Shown in pieces: positions 16,308-23,893 of a stretch of DNA of 45,475 nucleotides; within the stretch, counting starts at the first letter, position 1; each line of letters begins with the position of its first letter. The notes beneath the pieces are model-generated. The model had not been told where the DNA came from. It did not search any database and saw only the letters and a program-made list of their open reading frames with translations. Made by a program: the position numbers and the translations under genes. The DNA comes from Gammaproteobacteria bacterium (GTDB lineage Bacteria > Pseudomonadota > Gammaproteobacteria > Thiohalomonadales > Thiohalomonadaceae): contig JALOAT010000031.1 of NCBI GenBank assembly GCA_023228645.1, forward strand, positions 1-45,475. The letters are read 5' to 3'.

Positions 16308-17405
16308 CTACGCGATCTGCACCGGCAGGCGCCGGGCGCCCCACTCCCCTTTCGGCCCGAATACCCCCGCGCAGGGCGTGCCGCAGCGGTCGCAACGCCC
16401 GTCGAGAGTCAGGTTCCACGCGGTGAGCACGTAACCGTCGCGCCCAATCAGTTCCTGCCCGCAGTGATGACAAAAGGTGCTGCCGCCCTCCGGGTCGTGC
16501 ACGTTGCCCGTGTAGGCGTAGCGCACGCCGTTGTCCATGGCGATGCGCCGGGCGCGCTGCAATGTCGCACGCGGTGTGGGCGGGATGTCGTGCATTTTCC
16601 AGTCCGGGTGGAAGGCGGTGAAATGCATGGGCACGTCCGGGCCCAGTTCACGCACCACCCAGCGTGTCATCAGATTCAGCTCCTCGTCCGAGTCGTTGAG
16701 ACCCGGGATGAGCAAGGTGGTAAGTTCGAGCCAGACCCGGGTCTCGTGCTTGATGTACACCAGGGTTTCGAGCACGGGCTGCAGGTGGGCGCCGGTCTGC
16801 TTCAGGTAGAACGCATCCGTGAAGGCCTTCAGGTCCACGTTGGCGGCGTCCATGTGGGCGTAGAATTCCTTGCGCGGCTCGGCGCACACGTAGCCCGCGG
16901 TCACGGCCACAGACTTGATGCCCTGCTCGCGACAGGCCTTCGCCACGTCGATGGCGTATTCGTGGAAGATCACCGGGTCGTTGTAGGTGTAGGCCACACT
17001 GCGGCAGCCCAGGCGCTCGGCGGCGCGGGCAATGGCCGCGGGGCTGGCCTGGTCCATGAGCGTGTCCATGTGGCGCGACTTGCTCATGTCCCAGTTCTGA
17101 CAGAATTTGCAGGCCAGGTTGCAGCCGGCCGTGCCGAAGGAGAGCACCGGCGTGCCCGGCAGGAAATGGTTGAGCGGCTTCTTCTCGATGGGGTCGACGC
17201 AAAACCCGCTGGAACGCCCGTAGCTGGTGAGCACGATGCGCCCGTCCAGGTTGCCGCGGATGAAGCACAGGCCGCGCTGGCCCGCATGCAGACGGCATAA
17301 GCGCGGGCACAGGTCGCATTGCACACGGCCGCCGTCCAGGGCGTGCCAGTGCCGGGTGGGCACGGCCGTGTCTGGATCGATGTTGCCCTGGGATTGGTTC
17401 ATCAT
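16308..17405 (-). CDS. AmmeMemoRadiSam system radical SAM enzyme
   Basis: Radical SAM protein of the AmmeMemoRadiSam cassette (PflA-like subgroup); its reaction is not established. In the 365-residue product, an N-terminal cysteine cluster (VQCDLCPRLCRLHAGQRGLC) precedes the radical SAM CxxxCxxC (GCNLACKFCQNWDMS). TIM-barrel elements follow (VAYTYNDPVIFHEYA, ANVDLKAFTDAFYL, LLIPGLNDSDEEL, FHPDWKMHD). A C-terminal four-Cys element (CHHCGQEL...CDRCGTPC) looks like a zinc ribbon. The ATG at 17405 has GAGG upstream; the adjacent ATG at 17402 is also possible, and the longer frame to 18329 is spurious. It is transcribed divergently from the MEMO and AMMECR1 genes across 72 bp. Confidence 0.93.
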   Translation of the reverse strand: MMNQSQGNIDPDTAVPTRHWHALDGGRVQCDLCPRLCRLHAGQRGLCFIRGNLDGRIVLTSYGRSSGFCVDPIEKKPLNHFLPGTPVLSFGTAGCNLACKFCQNWDMSKSRHMDTLMDQASPAAIARAAERLGCRSVAYTYNDPVIFHEYAIDVAKACREQGIKSVAVTAGYVCAEPRKEFYAHMDAANVDLKAFTDAFYLKQTGAHLQPVLETLVYIKHETRVWLELTTLLIPGLNDSDEELNLMTRWVVRELGPDVPMHFTAFHPDWKMHDIPPTPRATLQRARRIAMDNGVRYAYTGNVHDPEGGSTFCHHCGQELIGRDGYVLTAWNLTLDGRCDRCGTPCAGVFGPKGEWGARRLPVQIA

Positions 17406-17477
17406 TGAAGAAACCTCGCAAACCAAAACTTGGACCACAAACCCGCCCGGGCGTTGCAGATGAACCGAGGAGACCCC

Positions 17478-18263
17478 ATGCCTGACATTCGTGAACCCGC
17501 CGTGGCCGGAAGCTTCTACCCTGCAGACCCGGAGGCGCTGCGCGCCGAGGTGCGCGGTCTGCTGGTGACGGCGGCCACCGACGCCCGCGTGCCCAAGGCC
17601 ATCATTGCACCTCACGCCGGTTACATCTATTCCGGCCCCGTGGCGGCGAGCGTGTATGCGCGCCTCGCCGCGGCCCGCGGCCGGATCCGTCGCGTGGTGC
17701 TGCTCGGCCCCTCGCACCGGGTCGGCTTCCACGGCCTGGCCCTGCCGGGCGCCTCCCTGTTCCGCACCCCGCTCGGCGACATCCCGGTGGATACCGCCGC
17801 CGTGCAGGCGCTGCGCACCCTGCCCCAGGTGCGCGAACTCGACGCAGCCCATCGCCTGGAGCACAGCCTCGAAGTGCAACTGCCGTTTCTGCAGGAGGTG
17901 CTCGGCGAGTTCAACCTGGTGCCGCTGGTGGTGGGCGATGCGGACGCCGATGCGGTGGCTGAGGTACTGGAGACCTTGTGGGGCGGCCCGGAGACACTGG
18001 TAGTGGTGAGTTCCGACCTGAGCCACTACCAGCCCTACGCGACGGCCCGGCGCCAGGACGCCGTCACCAGCCGCGCCATCGAATCCCTCGACCCGGACGC
18101 CCTGCATCACGAGGACGCCTGCGGGCGCAATCCCATCCGCGGCCTGCTCGCACTCGCACGCCGCCATGGCTACACCATCGAGACCGTGGACCTGCGCAAC
18201 TCCGGCGACACCGCTGGGCCGCGCGACCGCGTGGTGGGTTACGGCGCCTATGTGCTCCACTGA
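17478..18263 (+). CDS. AmmeMemoRadiSam system protein B (MEMO family)
   Basis: 261-residue MEMO-family protein, homologous to the human MEMO1 protein and to class III extradiol dioxygenase folds. It has the AVAGSFYPADPEAL opening, APHAGYIYSGPVAA with a candidate metal-binding His, LLGPSHRVGFHG, RLEHSLEVQLPFLQ, VVVSSDLSHYQPY and a Cys-containing HEDACGRNPI segment. These His/Cys positions match the putative metal site of the family. Function in bacteria is unknown; the conserved company of radical SAM and AMMECR1 genes implies a shared pathway. The ATG at 17478 has a strong SD (CGAGGAGA). Its 3' end overlaps the next gene by 14 bp. Confidence 0.93.
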   Translation: MPDIREPAVAGSFYPADPEALRAEVRGLLVTAATDARVPKAIIAPHAGYIYSGPVAASVYARLAAARGRIRRVVLLGPSHRVGFHGLALPGASLFRTPLGDIPVDTAAVQALRTLPQVRELDAAHRLEHSLEVQLPFLQEVLGEFNLVPLVVGDADADAVAEVLETLWGGPETLVVVSSDLSHYQPYATARRQDAVTSRAIESLDPDALHHEDACGRNPIRGLLALARRHGYTIETVDLRNSGDTAGPRDRVVGYGAYVLH

Positions 18264-18831
18264 ACTCCCTGCGGCGCTGCGCGCCACCCTCATGGATGTG
18301 GCCGTCCGCTCCATCCGCCACGGCTTCACCCACGCCCTGCCCTTGCCGGTGAACGCCGCCGACTATCCCGAACGCCTGCGCGAAAAGCGCGCTACCTTCG
18401 TCACGCTGGAAAAGGCCGGCACACTGCGCGGCTGCATCGGCGGTCTGGTGGCACAGTGGTCGCTGGTGGAGGACGTGGCCCGCCATGCCTTCGCCGCCGC
18501 CTTCGAAGACCCGCGCTTCCTGCCCGTGCGCGAATCCGAACTGGCGACACTCACCCTGTCCATTGCCATCCTGAACCCGGCCACCCCGCTGCCGGCGGAT
18601 TCGGAACAGGAACTCATCGCCCAGCTCCGCCCCGGCACCGACGGATTAATCCTCACCGACGGTGCACGCCGCAGCACCTTCCTGCCGAGCGTGTGGGAAC
18701 AACTGCCGGACGCCCACGCCTTCCTCGCCCACCTGAAAATGAAGGCCGGCCTGGCGCCGGATTACTGGTCCGACACACTGCACTTCGAGCGCTACACCAC
18801 CGAGAGTTTCGGCGCACCTGTGCGCCGGTAA
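18250..18831 (+). CDS. AmmeMemoRadiSam system protein A (AMMECR1 family)
   Basis: 193-residue AMMECR1-domain protein, with the family core KRATFVTLEKAGTLRGCIGG (the LRGCIG motif is diagnostic), AFEDPRFLPVRESELATLTL and FLPSVWEQLPDAHAFLAHLK. The family function is unknown; fold studies suggest a nucleic-acid or metabolite-binding role but nothing catalytic is proven. The ATG at 18250 starts inside the MEMO gene (14 bp overlap), indicating translational coupling. A hairpin terminator candidate follows. Confidence 0.93.
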   Translation: MCSTELPAALRATLMDVAVRSIRHGFTHALPLPVNAADYPERLREKRATFVTLEKAGTLRGCIGGLVAQWSLVEDVARHAFAAAFEDPRFLPVRESELATLTLSIAILNPATPLPADSEQELIAQLRPGTDGLILTDGARRSTFLPSVWEQLPDAHAFLAHLKMKAGLAPDYWSDTLHFERYTTESFGAPVRR

Positions 18832-18834
18832 TTA

Positions 18835-18868
18835 CGCTGTGCGGCGCCGCCGCCACACAGCGCTTTCC
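18835..18868 (+). terminator. Candidate terminator after the AMMECR1-like gene
   Basis: Stem CGCTGTG (18835-18841) pairs with CACAGCG (18856-18862), with further GC pairing possible in the loop, followed by a short CTTT tract. It starts 4 bases past the stop codon. The T tract is weak. Confidence 0.5.
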
Positions 18869-19019
18869 CAACTCGCGGTACGAACACGGACACCCGTCCA
18901 TATCCCCCTGAAAGTCTTTCTTCGTCCTGGACCTGATGTTAGGCTGCAAGCGTCCGGTCTCCCGTTAACGTAGCGCGGGCGATCCAAGAAAAATTCCTAA
19001 TTCCCCGGGGGAGATGCTC

Positions 19020-20462
19020 ATGATGAGGCAGATGCTTGCGGTGGCGGTCAGCGCCGCCTGTTTGGGGGTGGGCTCCGCCCACGCGGCACCGTTCAATTCC
19101 TTCGACCCGCGTTCCATGGCCATGGGCGGTGCCGGCACCGCCGTGGGCAACACCGCCACGGCGCCGTTCTTCAATCCGTCGCTGCTTTCCACCACCGATC
19201 ACGACGACGACTTCGCCATGGAACTGCCCATCATCGGCGCGCGTCTGTACGACCCGGACGACTTCATCGATAGCGTGGACGAATTTCAGGACAACCCGGC
19301 GCTGGTGGACCCCAACGATGATCTGGTGATCAATGCCAGCGTGGACATTGCCAAGAATGCATTCGACGCAATTAATGATCTCCCCCCGGGCGCGACTCAG
19401 GCGCAAATTCAGACCGCCGCCGCCAACGCGAGAGATGCACTCGGTTCAGTCTCGGGAGATACCCGGACCCTGTCGACCGGCTTCTCCACTCTCAGCGATC
19501 GGGCACTAAATCTGGAACTGGGCGTCGGTACGGTCATCGGCATCCCTAGCCGCAAGTTCGGCGGGGCGCTGGTGTTCAATTCCTGGAACGTGGGCAGCGC
19601 CATTGTGAAATACGAAGATGCCGGTCTGTTGACCGGTCTTGCCGATGATGCGGATGCGTATGCTGCCTATCTCGACGGAGTAGCTAGTTGCGGTAGCGAT
19701 GCAGCATGCCAAGCGGCCATCAGCAACGACCCCAACCTTCAGTACATCGATCGGAATACTGTCGGTGACCTTGAGCTGGCCTTCGACCCCGACAGAGACA
19801 TCAAGTCCACCGTCGAACTGCGCGCCATCTCCCTGAACGAGGTCGGCCTGTCCCTGTCGCGCGAGTTCAACATCGGCGGCAGCAAGTTCGCCCTGGGCGT
19901 GACGCCCAAGTACGTCCGCGCCATCACCCTGAACTACAAGGCCTCGGTAAACGATGCCGATGACGACGACTTCGACGCCGACGACTACACCAACGACACC
20001 ACCAATTTCAACATGGACATCGGCGTGGCCAAGGACTTCGAGAACGGCTGGCGCGCGGGCATGGTGGTCAAGAACATCATCGGCCAGACCTACGATCTCA
20101 TGCGCAAGAATACCGCTACCGGCGTGAAGGAGAAGACCGGCGAGATCGAACTGAAGCCCCAGGCGCGCGCCGGCGTCTCGTACCAGAACAGCTGGTTCAC
20201 CGCCGGCCTGGACGTGGACCTGACCGAGAACGACCCCATCGGCTTCGAGGACGAGACCCGCTACGCCGCCTTCGGCATGGAACTGAACGCGCTCGACTGG
20301 GCGCAGCTGCGCCTGGGTTACCGCGCCGATATGGTGAACAGCGACCGAAGCGTCGCCTCCGCCGGCCTCGGCCTGTCGCCCTTCGGCGTCCACATCGATC
20401 TGGCGGTGGCCGCCAGCGACGACGAACTGGGCGCCGCGGCACAGTTCGGCCTGCGGTTCTGA
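19020..20462 (+). CDS. TraF-like outer-membrane protein (PF13729-type), function unknown
   Basis: About 480 residues with an N-terminal signal peptide ending near GSAHA. The mature part opens FNSFDPRSMAMGGAGTAVGN, a pattern shared by proteins annotated as conjugal transfer TraF (TraF_2) and by FadL/PorV-like barrels. Alternating hydrophobic strands and the terminal aromatic residue (AQFGLRF) support an outer-membrane beta barrel. The acidic loop around NDADDDDFDADDYTND is notable. No other conjugation gene is present, so I treat TraF only as a family label. ATGs occur at 19014, 19020 and 19023; SD GGGGAG (19007-19012) is too close to 19014 and suits 19020. The 188 bp upstream shows only the preceding terminator. 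Confidence 0.8.
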   Translation: MMRQMLAVAVSAACLGVGSAHAAPFNSFDPRSMAMGGAGTAVGNTATAPFFNPSLLSTTDHDDDFAMELPIIGARLYDPDDFIDSVDEFQDNPALVDPNDDLVINASVDIAKNAFDAINDLPPGATQAQIQTAAANARDALGSVSGDTRTLSTGFSTLSDRALNLELGVGTVIGIPSRKFGGALVFNSWNVGSAIVKYEDAGLLTGLADDADAYAAYLDGVASCGSDAACQAAISNDPNLQYIDRNTVGDLELAFDPDRDIKSTVELRAISLNEVGLSLSREFNIGGSKFALGVTPKYVRAITLNYKASVNDADDDDFDADDYTNDTTNFNMDIGVAKDFENGWRAGMVVKNIIGQTYDLMRKNTATGVKEKTGEIELKPQARAGVSYQNSWFTAGLDVDLTENDPIGFEDETRYAAFGMELNALDWAQLRLGYRADMVNSDRSVASAGLGLSPFGVHIDLAVAASDDELGAAAQFGLRF

Positions 20463-20472
20463 TGACCTCCCG

Positions 20473-20496
20473 GAGGGGCGCCAGGCGCCCCTCTTT
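20473..20496 (+). terminator. Rho-independent terminator after the TraF-like gene
   Basis: A perfect 10 bp stem, GAGGGGCGCC (20473-20482) and GGCGCCCCTC (20484-20493), is followed by TTT. The strict one-base loop would open to about five bases in practice. It is ten bases past the stop codon. Confidence 0.75.
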
Positions 20497-20520
20497 AACC
20501 TCCAAGCCCCAGAACGCCCT

Positions 20521-20586
20521 CACGAAGGCGCAAAAGTCGCCAAGAGGAACACCATTCCCATTCCTTCATTACTTGGCGTTCTTTGC
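20521..20586. repeat. Degenerate family E-like inverted repeat
   Basis: CACGAAGGCGCAAAAGTCGC-CAAG (20521-20544) faces CTTGGCGTTCTTTGC (20572-20586). It resembles the arms of the family E elements at 28487-28585 and 39173-39308 but is more decayed. Confidence 0.45.
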
Positions 20587-20615
20587 ACATTGGTGAGCGT
20601 ATGCCCGTCTGTGCT

Positions 20616-20649
20616 TGTCACGTAGGCGCGATGCGCCAACGTGACCTAC
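20616..20649. repeat. Palindromic intergenic element, family A (copy 2)
   Basis: GTCACGTAGGCGCGATGCGC followed by CAACGTGACCTAC forms a hairpin like the second half of the element at 4827-4908. It lies between convergent genes (the TraF-like gene on + and the pentapeptide-repeat gene on -), 15 bases from the latter's stop. Confidence 0.6.
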
Positions 20650-20663
20650 CGCAGATCGGCTTT

Positions 20664-21515
20664 CTACTCGCGCCGGCAAGTACCCACCGAATCCGGCAGG
20701 CACTGCATCCCCGGTTCCCACTCAGCGTGATCGAGGCGCGCACCGGTGAAGTTGGCGCCGCTGCGGCGTACGTCGGTGAGGATGGCGTAGCGGAGATCGG
20801 CGCCTTGCAGGTTGGCGTTGATGAGGTCGGCGCCGCGCAGGTTGGCGCCGAGCATGTTGGTCTCGGCGAGATTGGCGCCACGCAAGTTCGCCAGGGCGAA
20901 ATTCACGTAGGCCAGGTCGCTGCCGCGCAGGTTGGCGGCGCGCAGGTTGGCCGTGTTCAGGTCGGCGGAACGCAGGTTGGCGCCGGCGAGGTCCACGTTG
21001 GCGAGATCGCGGCCGGGTAGCAGGCAGCTGCTCCAGTTCACGCCAGGCGCCGGCGCAGCATCACAGTTGGCGAGCGTGCCATCGCTGGATTCCGGAAGCA
21101 GGAACGGGATCGCTATGACAGCGGCGATGATCAGCGCGAGAATGGCGTAGTGCCGCGGGCGGATGACCATCACAGCGGGCTCAATGGCTTGGCGGCCACG
21201 GCTCGACGGTTCGGCCCGGCGCTCCGCGCCCACGGGAGGCATGCTTGTGCTGCGCCGCTCGTCGGCCCAGCGCCGCGCCGATTCCAGCTTTTCGATGGTC
21301 TCCGGGTCTTCCGGGTGGGCCGCGGCCTCGCGCATTACCTCGGGAATGAGTGAGTCGAGCTCGCGCACGCGGAACCACTCCGCCCGGTCGCTGCTGACTT
21401 CGTCGTCGAGTCGGATGCGGCCAAGCAGGACGTAGCGCGAAACGAGGCCGAAGGGATAAGGTCCGGTCACCCGGCCTGCGCGGCGCACGTACAAATTGTG
21501 CTGAAGATTCTTCAT
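20664..21515 (-). CDS. GYF_2-domain, single-TM, pentapeptide-repeat protein
   Basis: 283 residues with three parts. Residues 8-52 resemble a GYF_2 domain (LYVRRAGRVTGPYPFGLVSR, LGRIRLDDEVSSDRAEWFRV), a small peptide-binding module common near bacterial membrane proteins. Residues 122-141 are a single hydrophobic membrane span (HYAILALIIAAVIAIPFLLP). Residues 168-266 are about 18 pentapeptide repeats of A(D/N)LXX type (ANLRGANLAETNMLGANLRG), predicted to form a right-handed quadrilateral beta helix outside the membrane. Cysteines flank the helix (Cys151, Cys164, Cys272, Cys280) and might pair in the periplasm. The function is unknown. The ATG at 21515 begins the GYF_2 domain. It is divergent from the FliK-like gene across 71 bp. 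Confidence 0.85.
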   Translation of the reverse strand: MKNLQHNLYVRRAGRVTGPYPFGLVSRYVLLGRIRLDDEVSSDRAEWFRVRELDSLIPEVMREAAAHPEDPETIEKLESARRWADERRSTSMPPVGAERRAEPSSRGRQAIEPAVMVIRPRHYAILALIIAAVIAIPFLLPESSDGTLANCDAAPAPGVNWSSCLLPGRDLANVDLAGANLRSADLNTANLRAANLRGSDLAYVNFALANLRGANLAETNMLGANLRGADLINANLQGADLRYAILTDVRRSGANFTGARLDHAEWEPGMQCLPDSVGTCRRE

Positions 21516-21586
21516 GCTCGGGCCTCCGTTTGGCGCATCATAAATGAGCGTTCGCAGCACGGATACATCCGCAATCACAGGGCACC

Positions 21587-22987
21587 ATGGACATACCGCT
21601 TTCCTCCGCACAGATCTCACTGGCGCTGCTCACCGCGGCGGCGCCGGCCCTCGCCTCGGCCTGGCGTGCCGGGGCCCTGCTGGAGGCCGTGGTGGTGTCC
21701 AGCGACCCGACCAAGTCCATCGCACGGCTGGCCATCCAGGGACGCGAGTTGGAGGTGCGTAGCGAGGCGGCCTTGCGCGTCGGTGAACGCTTGCTGCTCA
21801 CCGCCGAACCCCGCGAAGGCCACTGGCAGTTGAGCCGGCGCGAGGCGCCACCGCTGGCGCCGCTCGAACAGGCCTGGCGGCAGATCCTGCCGCGCCAGCA
21901 ACCGCTCGCCCCGGCCCTGCGCGCCCTCTGCGACACCGCGAAGCTGCCGGCCCTGCCACCACCGCTACGCGAGGCGCTGGTCCGTTTGCACGAATACATC
22001 CCTCCACCGCAGCGCCTCGCCACGCCCACCGGGTTACGCGAGGCCGTGGAAAAATCGGGGATTTTCCTGGAGGCACGCCTTGCCGCGCCGCGAGCGCAAC
22101 CGCTTGGTATCAGCGCTACACCTGCGCCTCCCGCGTCTGCGCCGACTTCGCCCGCATCTGCGCCGGTACCTCTCACCTCTGCGCCTCAGGGGTCTGGACC
22201 GGCATCACCCTCGGCGTCTGTGACAACCACGGTAACCGCGGCTACACCGGCCCCCATCACCACCTCGCGCGCCGCCCCCTCTCAGGTGCCCGCCAGCACA
22301 CCGCCTGATGTGCTGCCCGGCACCACCACACCGGCGCCGCTCTCGCCCGTGCAGCCGGCAACGCTCGGCGGTACAGGAGAAAAGGCGATCACGGCCGTGG
22401 CTTCAAGCACGGTGCCCATGGCCACGGATCTGAAGGGTTCGCTACTGCGGCTTTTGAATTTGTTGCGCGCCCCCGGTACGGCACACGACAAGACCCATGA
22501 CGACCGTGTCGGCGGCCAGGCGCTGGAAACGCTGCGCGCCCTGGCCCGTCATGCCGAAGGTGCGCTCGCGCGCATCGAGTTGCAGCAGTTTCGCGCGCTG
22601 CCGGAGCGTGCCGATGCGGATCCGGCCTGGGTGCTCGAACTGCCGTTTCGCCAGGGTGAAGACGTGGAGACCCTCACCTTGCGCATCCGCCGCGATCAGG
22701 AGCAGGACGATGCAGCGGACGGCGTGTGGCCGTGGACGATCACCCTCGAGCTGGGCGACGGTACCTGCGGACCCTTGCGTGCGGTGGTTGCGCTGCGCGA
22801 TAAGGCGGTGAGCACCCGCTTTTTTGCCGGGCGCGCCGAACTCGCGGAACGCATCGCCACGTCCCTGGATTTTCTGGACACGCGCTTGCGTGCGGCGGGA
22901 CTGGACGTGCAGACGCTCGAAGCCCACGTGGGCCGCGTGGTGAGCGAAGAGCCCCTGCCTGACGGGTTGGTGAAGGAGCGCGTATGA
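21587..22987 (+). CDS. FliK-like hook-length control family protein
   Basis: 466-residue protein with the layout of flagellar hook-length control proteins. There is an N-terminal domain (to about 165), a long low-complexity Pro/Thr/Ala/Ser-rich linker (about 168-270), and a C-terminal globular domain with WTITLELGDGTCGPLRAVVA and LRAAGLDVQTLEAHVGRVVS typical of the Flg_hook family. In FliK this domain signals to FlhB to switch export specificity. It overlaps the downstream FlhB-C-like gene as ATGA, which supports a functional pair. No fliK lies upstream of fliL in this window, so this may be the hook-length ruler itself or a specialised paralogue. The ATG at 21587 directly follows the intergenic region. 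Confidence 0.8.
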   Translation: MDIPLSSAQISLALLTAAAPALASAWRAGALLEAVVVSSDPTKSIARLAIQGRELEVRSEAALRVGERLLLTAEPREGHWQLSRREAPPLAPLEQAWRQILPRQQPLAPALRALCDTAKLPALPPPLREALVRLHEYIPPPQRLATPTGLREAVEKSGIFLEARLAAPRAQPLGISATPAPPASAPTSPASAPVPLTSAPQGSGPASPSASVTTTVTAATPAPITTSRAAPSQVPASTPPDVLPGTTTPAPLSPVQPATLGGTGEKAITAVASSTVPMATDLKGSLLRLLNLLRAPGTAHDKTHDDRVGGQALETLRALARHAEGALARIELQQFRALPERADADPAWVLELPFRQGEDVETLTLRIRRDQEQDDAADGVWPWTITLELGDGTCGPLRAVVALRDKAVSTRFFAGRAELAERIATSLDFLDTRLRAAGLDVQTLEAHVGRVVSEEPLPDGLVKERV

Positions 22988-23256
22988 AGGAGCGCAAGCG
23001 CCCCGCCGAAAAGACCGCCGTCGCTCTGAAGTACGACGGCCAGAGCGCACCGCGTCTCACTGCCAAAGGTGACGGCGAGGTGGCCGAGGAGATCCTCGCC
23101 CGCGCCCGCGAGCACGGCATTCCGCTTCAGGAAAACGCCGAACTGTGCCGGTTGCTTGCACGGCTCGATCTGGGTGAATCCATTCCCCGGGAGTTGTATG
23201 TGGCGGTGGCGGAGGTGCTCGCCTTTGCGTTTTGGGTGACCGGGCGGACGCCATAG
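22984..23256 (+). CDS. Short FlhB C-domain-like protein (FhlB type)
   Basis: 90 residues matching only the cytosolic C-terminal fragment of the FlhB/YscU export switch: AVALKYDGQSAPRLTAKGDG, AEEILARAREHGIPLQENAE and the end RELYVAVAEVLAFAFWV. It lacks the membrane domain and the NPTH autocleavage motif, starting just after where NPTH would be. Such FhlB proteins can partly replace the FlhB C-terminal fragment in some bacteria. A full FlhB with NPTH is encoded at 37226-38359. It is coupled by ATGA to the FliK-like gene. The TAG stop lies in a palindromic repeat. Confidence 0.88.
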   Translation: MKERKRPAEKTAVALKYDGQSAPRLTAKGDGEVAEEILARAREHGIPLQENAELCRLLARLDLGESIPRELYVAVAEVLAFAFWVTGRTP

Positions 23257-23317
23257 GGCGGGCCGTGTCCGCCGTGCCGCCCTATGAAACCAGGATGGCG
23301 GCCATGGGCCGCCCTAT
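23252..23317. repeat. Double palindrome, family F, between convergent genes
   Basis: CATAGGGCGG (23252-23261) pairs with CCGCCCTATG (23277-23286). A second hairpin, GGCGGCC-atg-GGCCGCC (23297-23313), is followed by CTATG. TAG inside the left arm (23254-23256) is the stop of the FlhB-C-like gene, and CTA inside the right end (23314-23316) is the TAG stop of the convergent DUF2802 gene. It could terminate transcription from both sides. Confidence 0.75.
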
Positions 23318-23703
23318 GACGTACCACCGTCGAGCCGGCGCATCATCACCAGCAGTTCGGCTTCGCCGCGCGAAATGCCGCAGATTTCCACCAGCTCTTC
23401 CGCACTCGCGCCCTTGCGCAGCAGCTTATCGGCCTGCTCGTAGGAGCGTGCGTCCGGGTCATCGTGCTGCTGCTGGCGCAGGCCCAGCTCTTCCTGACGC
23501 GCGGCGATCTGACGCAGTTGCTGTTCGACCAGCCCCTGCCGCTGCGCGAGGCTCATCATGGCATTGCACAGGGCGCGCAGATCGCTCTGCATCGCGTCGA
23601 GGCGCACTTGCTGCGCATGATGGCGGCGGGACAGGACGAGGCTGGATGCCAGCGCCGCGAGGGCCAGCACCAGGGCTGCGATAAGGACGATGTCAGTGCT
23701 CAT
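23314..23703 (-). CDS. DUF2802 domain membrane-anchored protein of the motility operon
   Basis: 129 residues. An N-terminal membrane segment (IVLIAALVLALAALASSLVL) is followed by a coiled-coil-rich region (QSDLRALCNAMMSLAQRQGL) and a C-terminal helical DUF2802-type module (YEQADKLLRKGASAEELVEI, then CGISRGEAELLVMM) that resembles a helix-turn-helix. It is the conserved last gene of the flagellar/chemotaxis cluster in Pseudomonas-like genomes; its function is unknown. It is preceded, with near overlap, by a 62-residue ORF. It ends in the family F palindrome. Confidence 0.85.
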   Translation of the reverse strand: MSTDIVLIAALVLALAALASSLVLSRRHHAQQVRLDAMQSDLRALCNAMMSLAQRQGLVEQQLRQIAARQEELGLRQQQHDDPDARSYEQADKLLRKGASAEELVEICGISRGEAELLVMMRRLDGGTS

Positions 23704-23888
23704 GCGTATTCGTCGATGTGGCCGTCGGCCGGTGCTTCCGGGCCATCGTCCGAGGGGTCGTTCTGCCTGGGCTCGTCACGCTGCTCCGCCTCCTTCTCCT
23801 GCTGCTCTTCACGCTGGCGCTCCAGCGGATCCCGGTGGGGTTCCGGCCAGATGATCTTCGTCGGCGTAATGCGGCCCACATCTGCCAT
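23700..23888 (-). CDS. Small conserved-context protein, charged, unknown function
   Basis: 62 residues: MADVGRITPTKIIWPEPHRD, then a Gln/Glu/Arg-rich, probably disordered segment and an acidic tail. The ATG at 23888 has GGAG eight bases upstream, located in the end of cheW. A GTG at 23897 overlapping the cheW stop is the alternative. The stop overlaps the DUF2802 gene by 4 bases. The short hydrophilic composition suggests an accessory or linker peptide. Small ORFs between cheW and DUF2802 occur in related clusters, but I recognise no domain. Confidence 0.7.
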   Translation of the reverse strand: MADVGRITPTKIIWPEPHRDPLERQREEQQEKEAEQRDEPRQNDPSDDGPEAPADGHIDEYA

Positions 23889-23893
23889 AGCAC

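Noticed and set aside
17406..18329. N-terminal extension of the radical SAM gene over the MEMO region
   Set aside because: The extension is antisense to the well-supported MEMO and AMMECR1 genes, and an SD-preceded ATG exists at 17405.
19020..20462. Conjugation or plasmid region because of the TraF-like protein
   Set aside because: No other transfer, relaxase or plasmid gene; the family name is shared by chromosomal barrel proteins.
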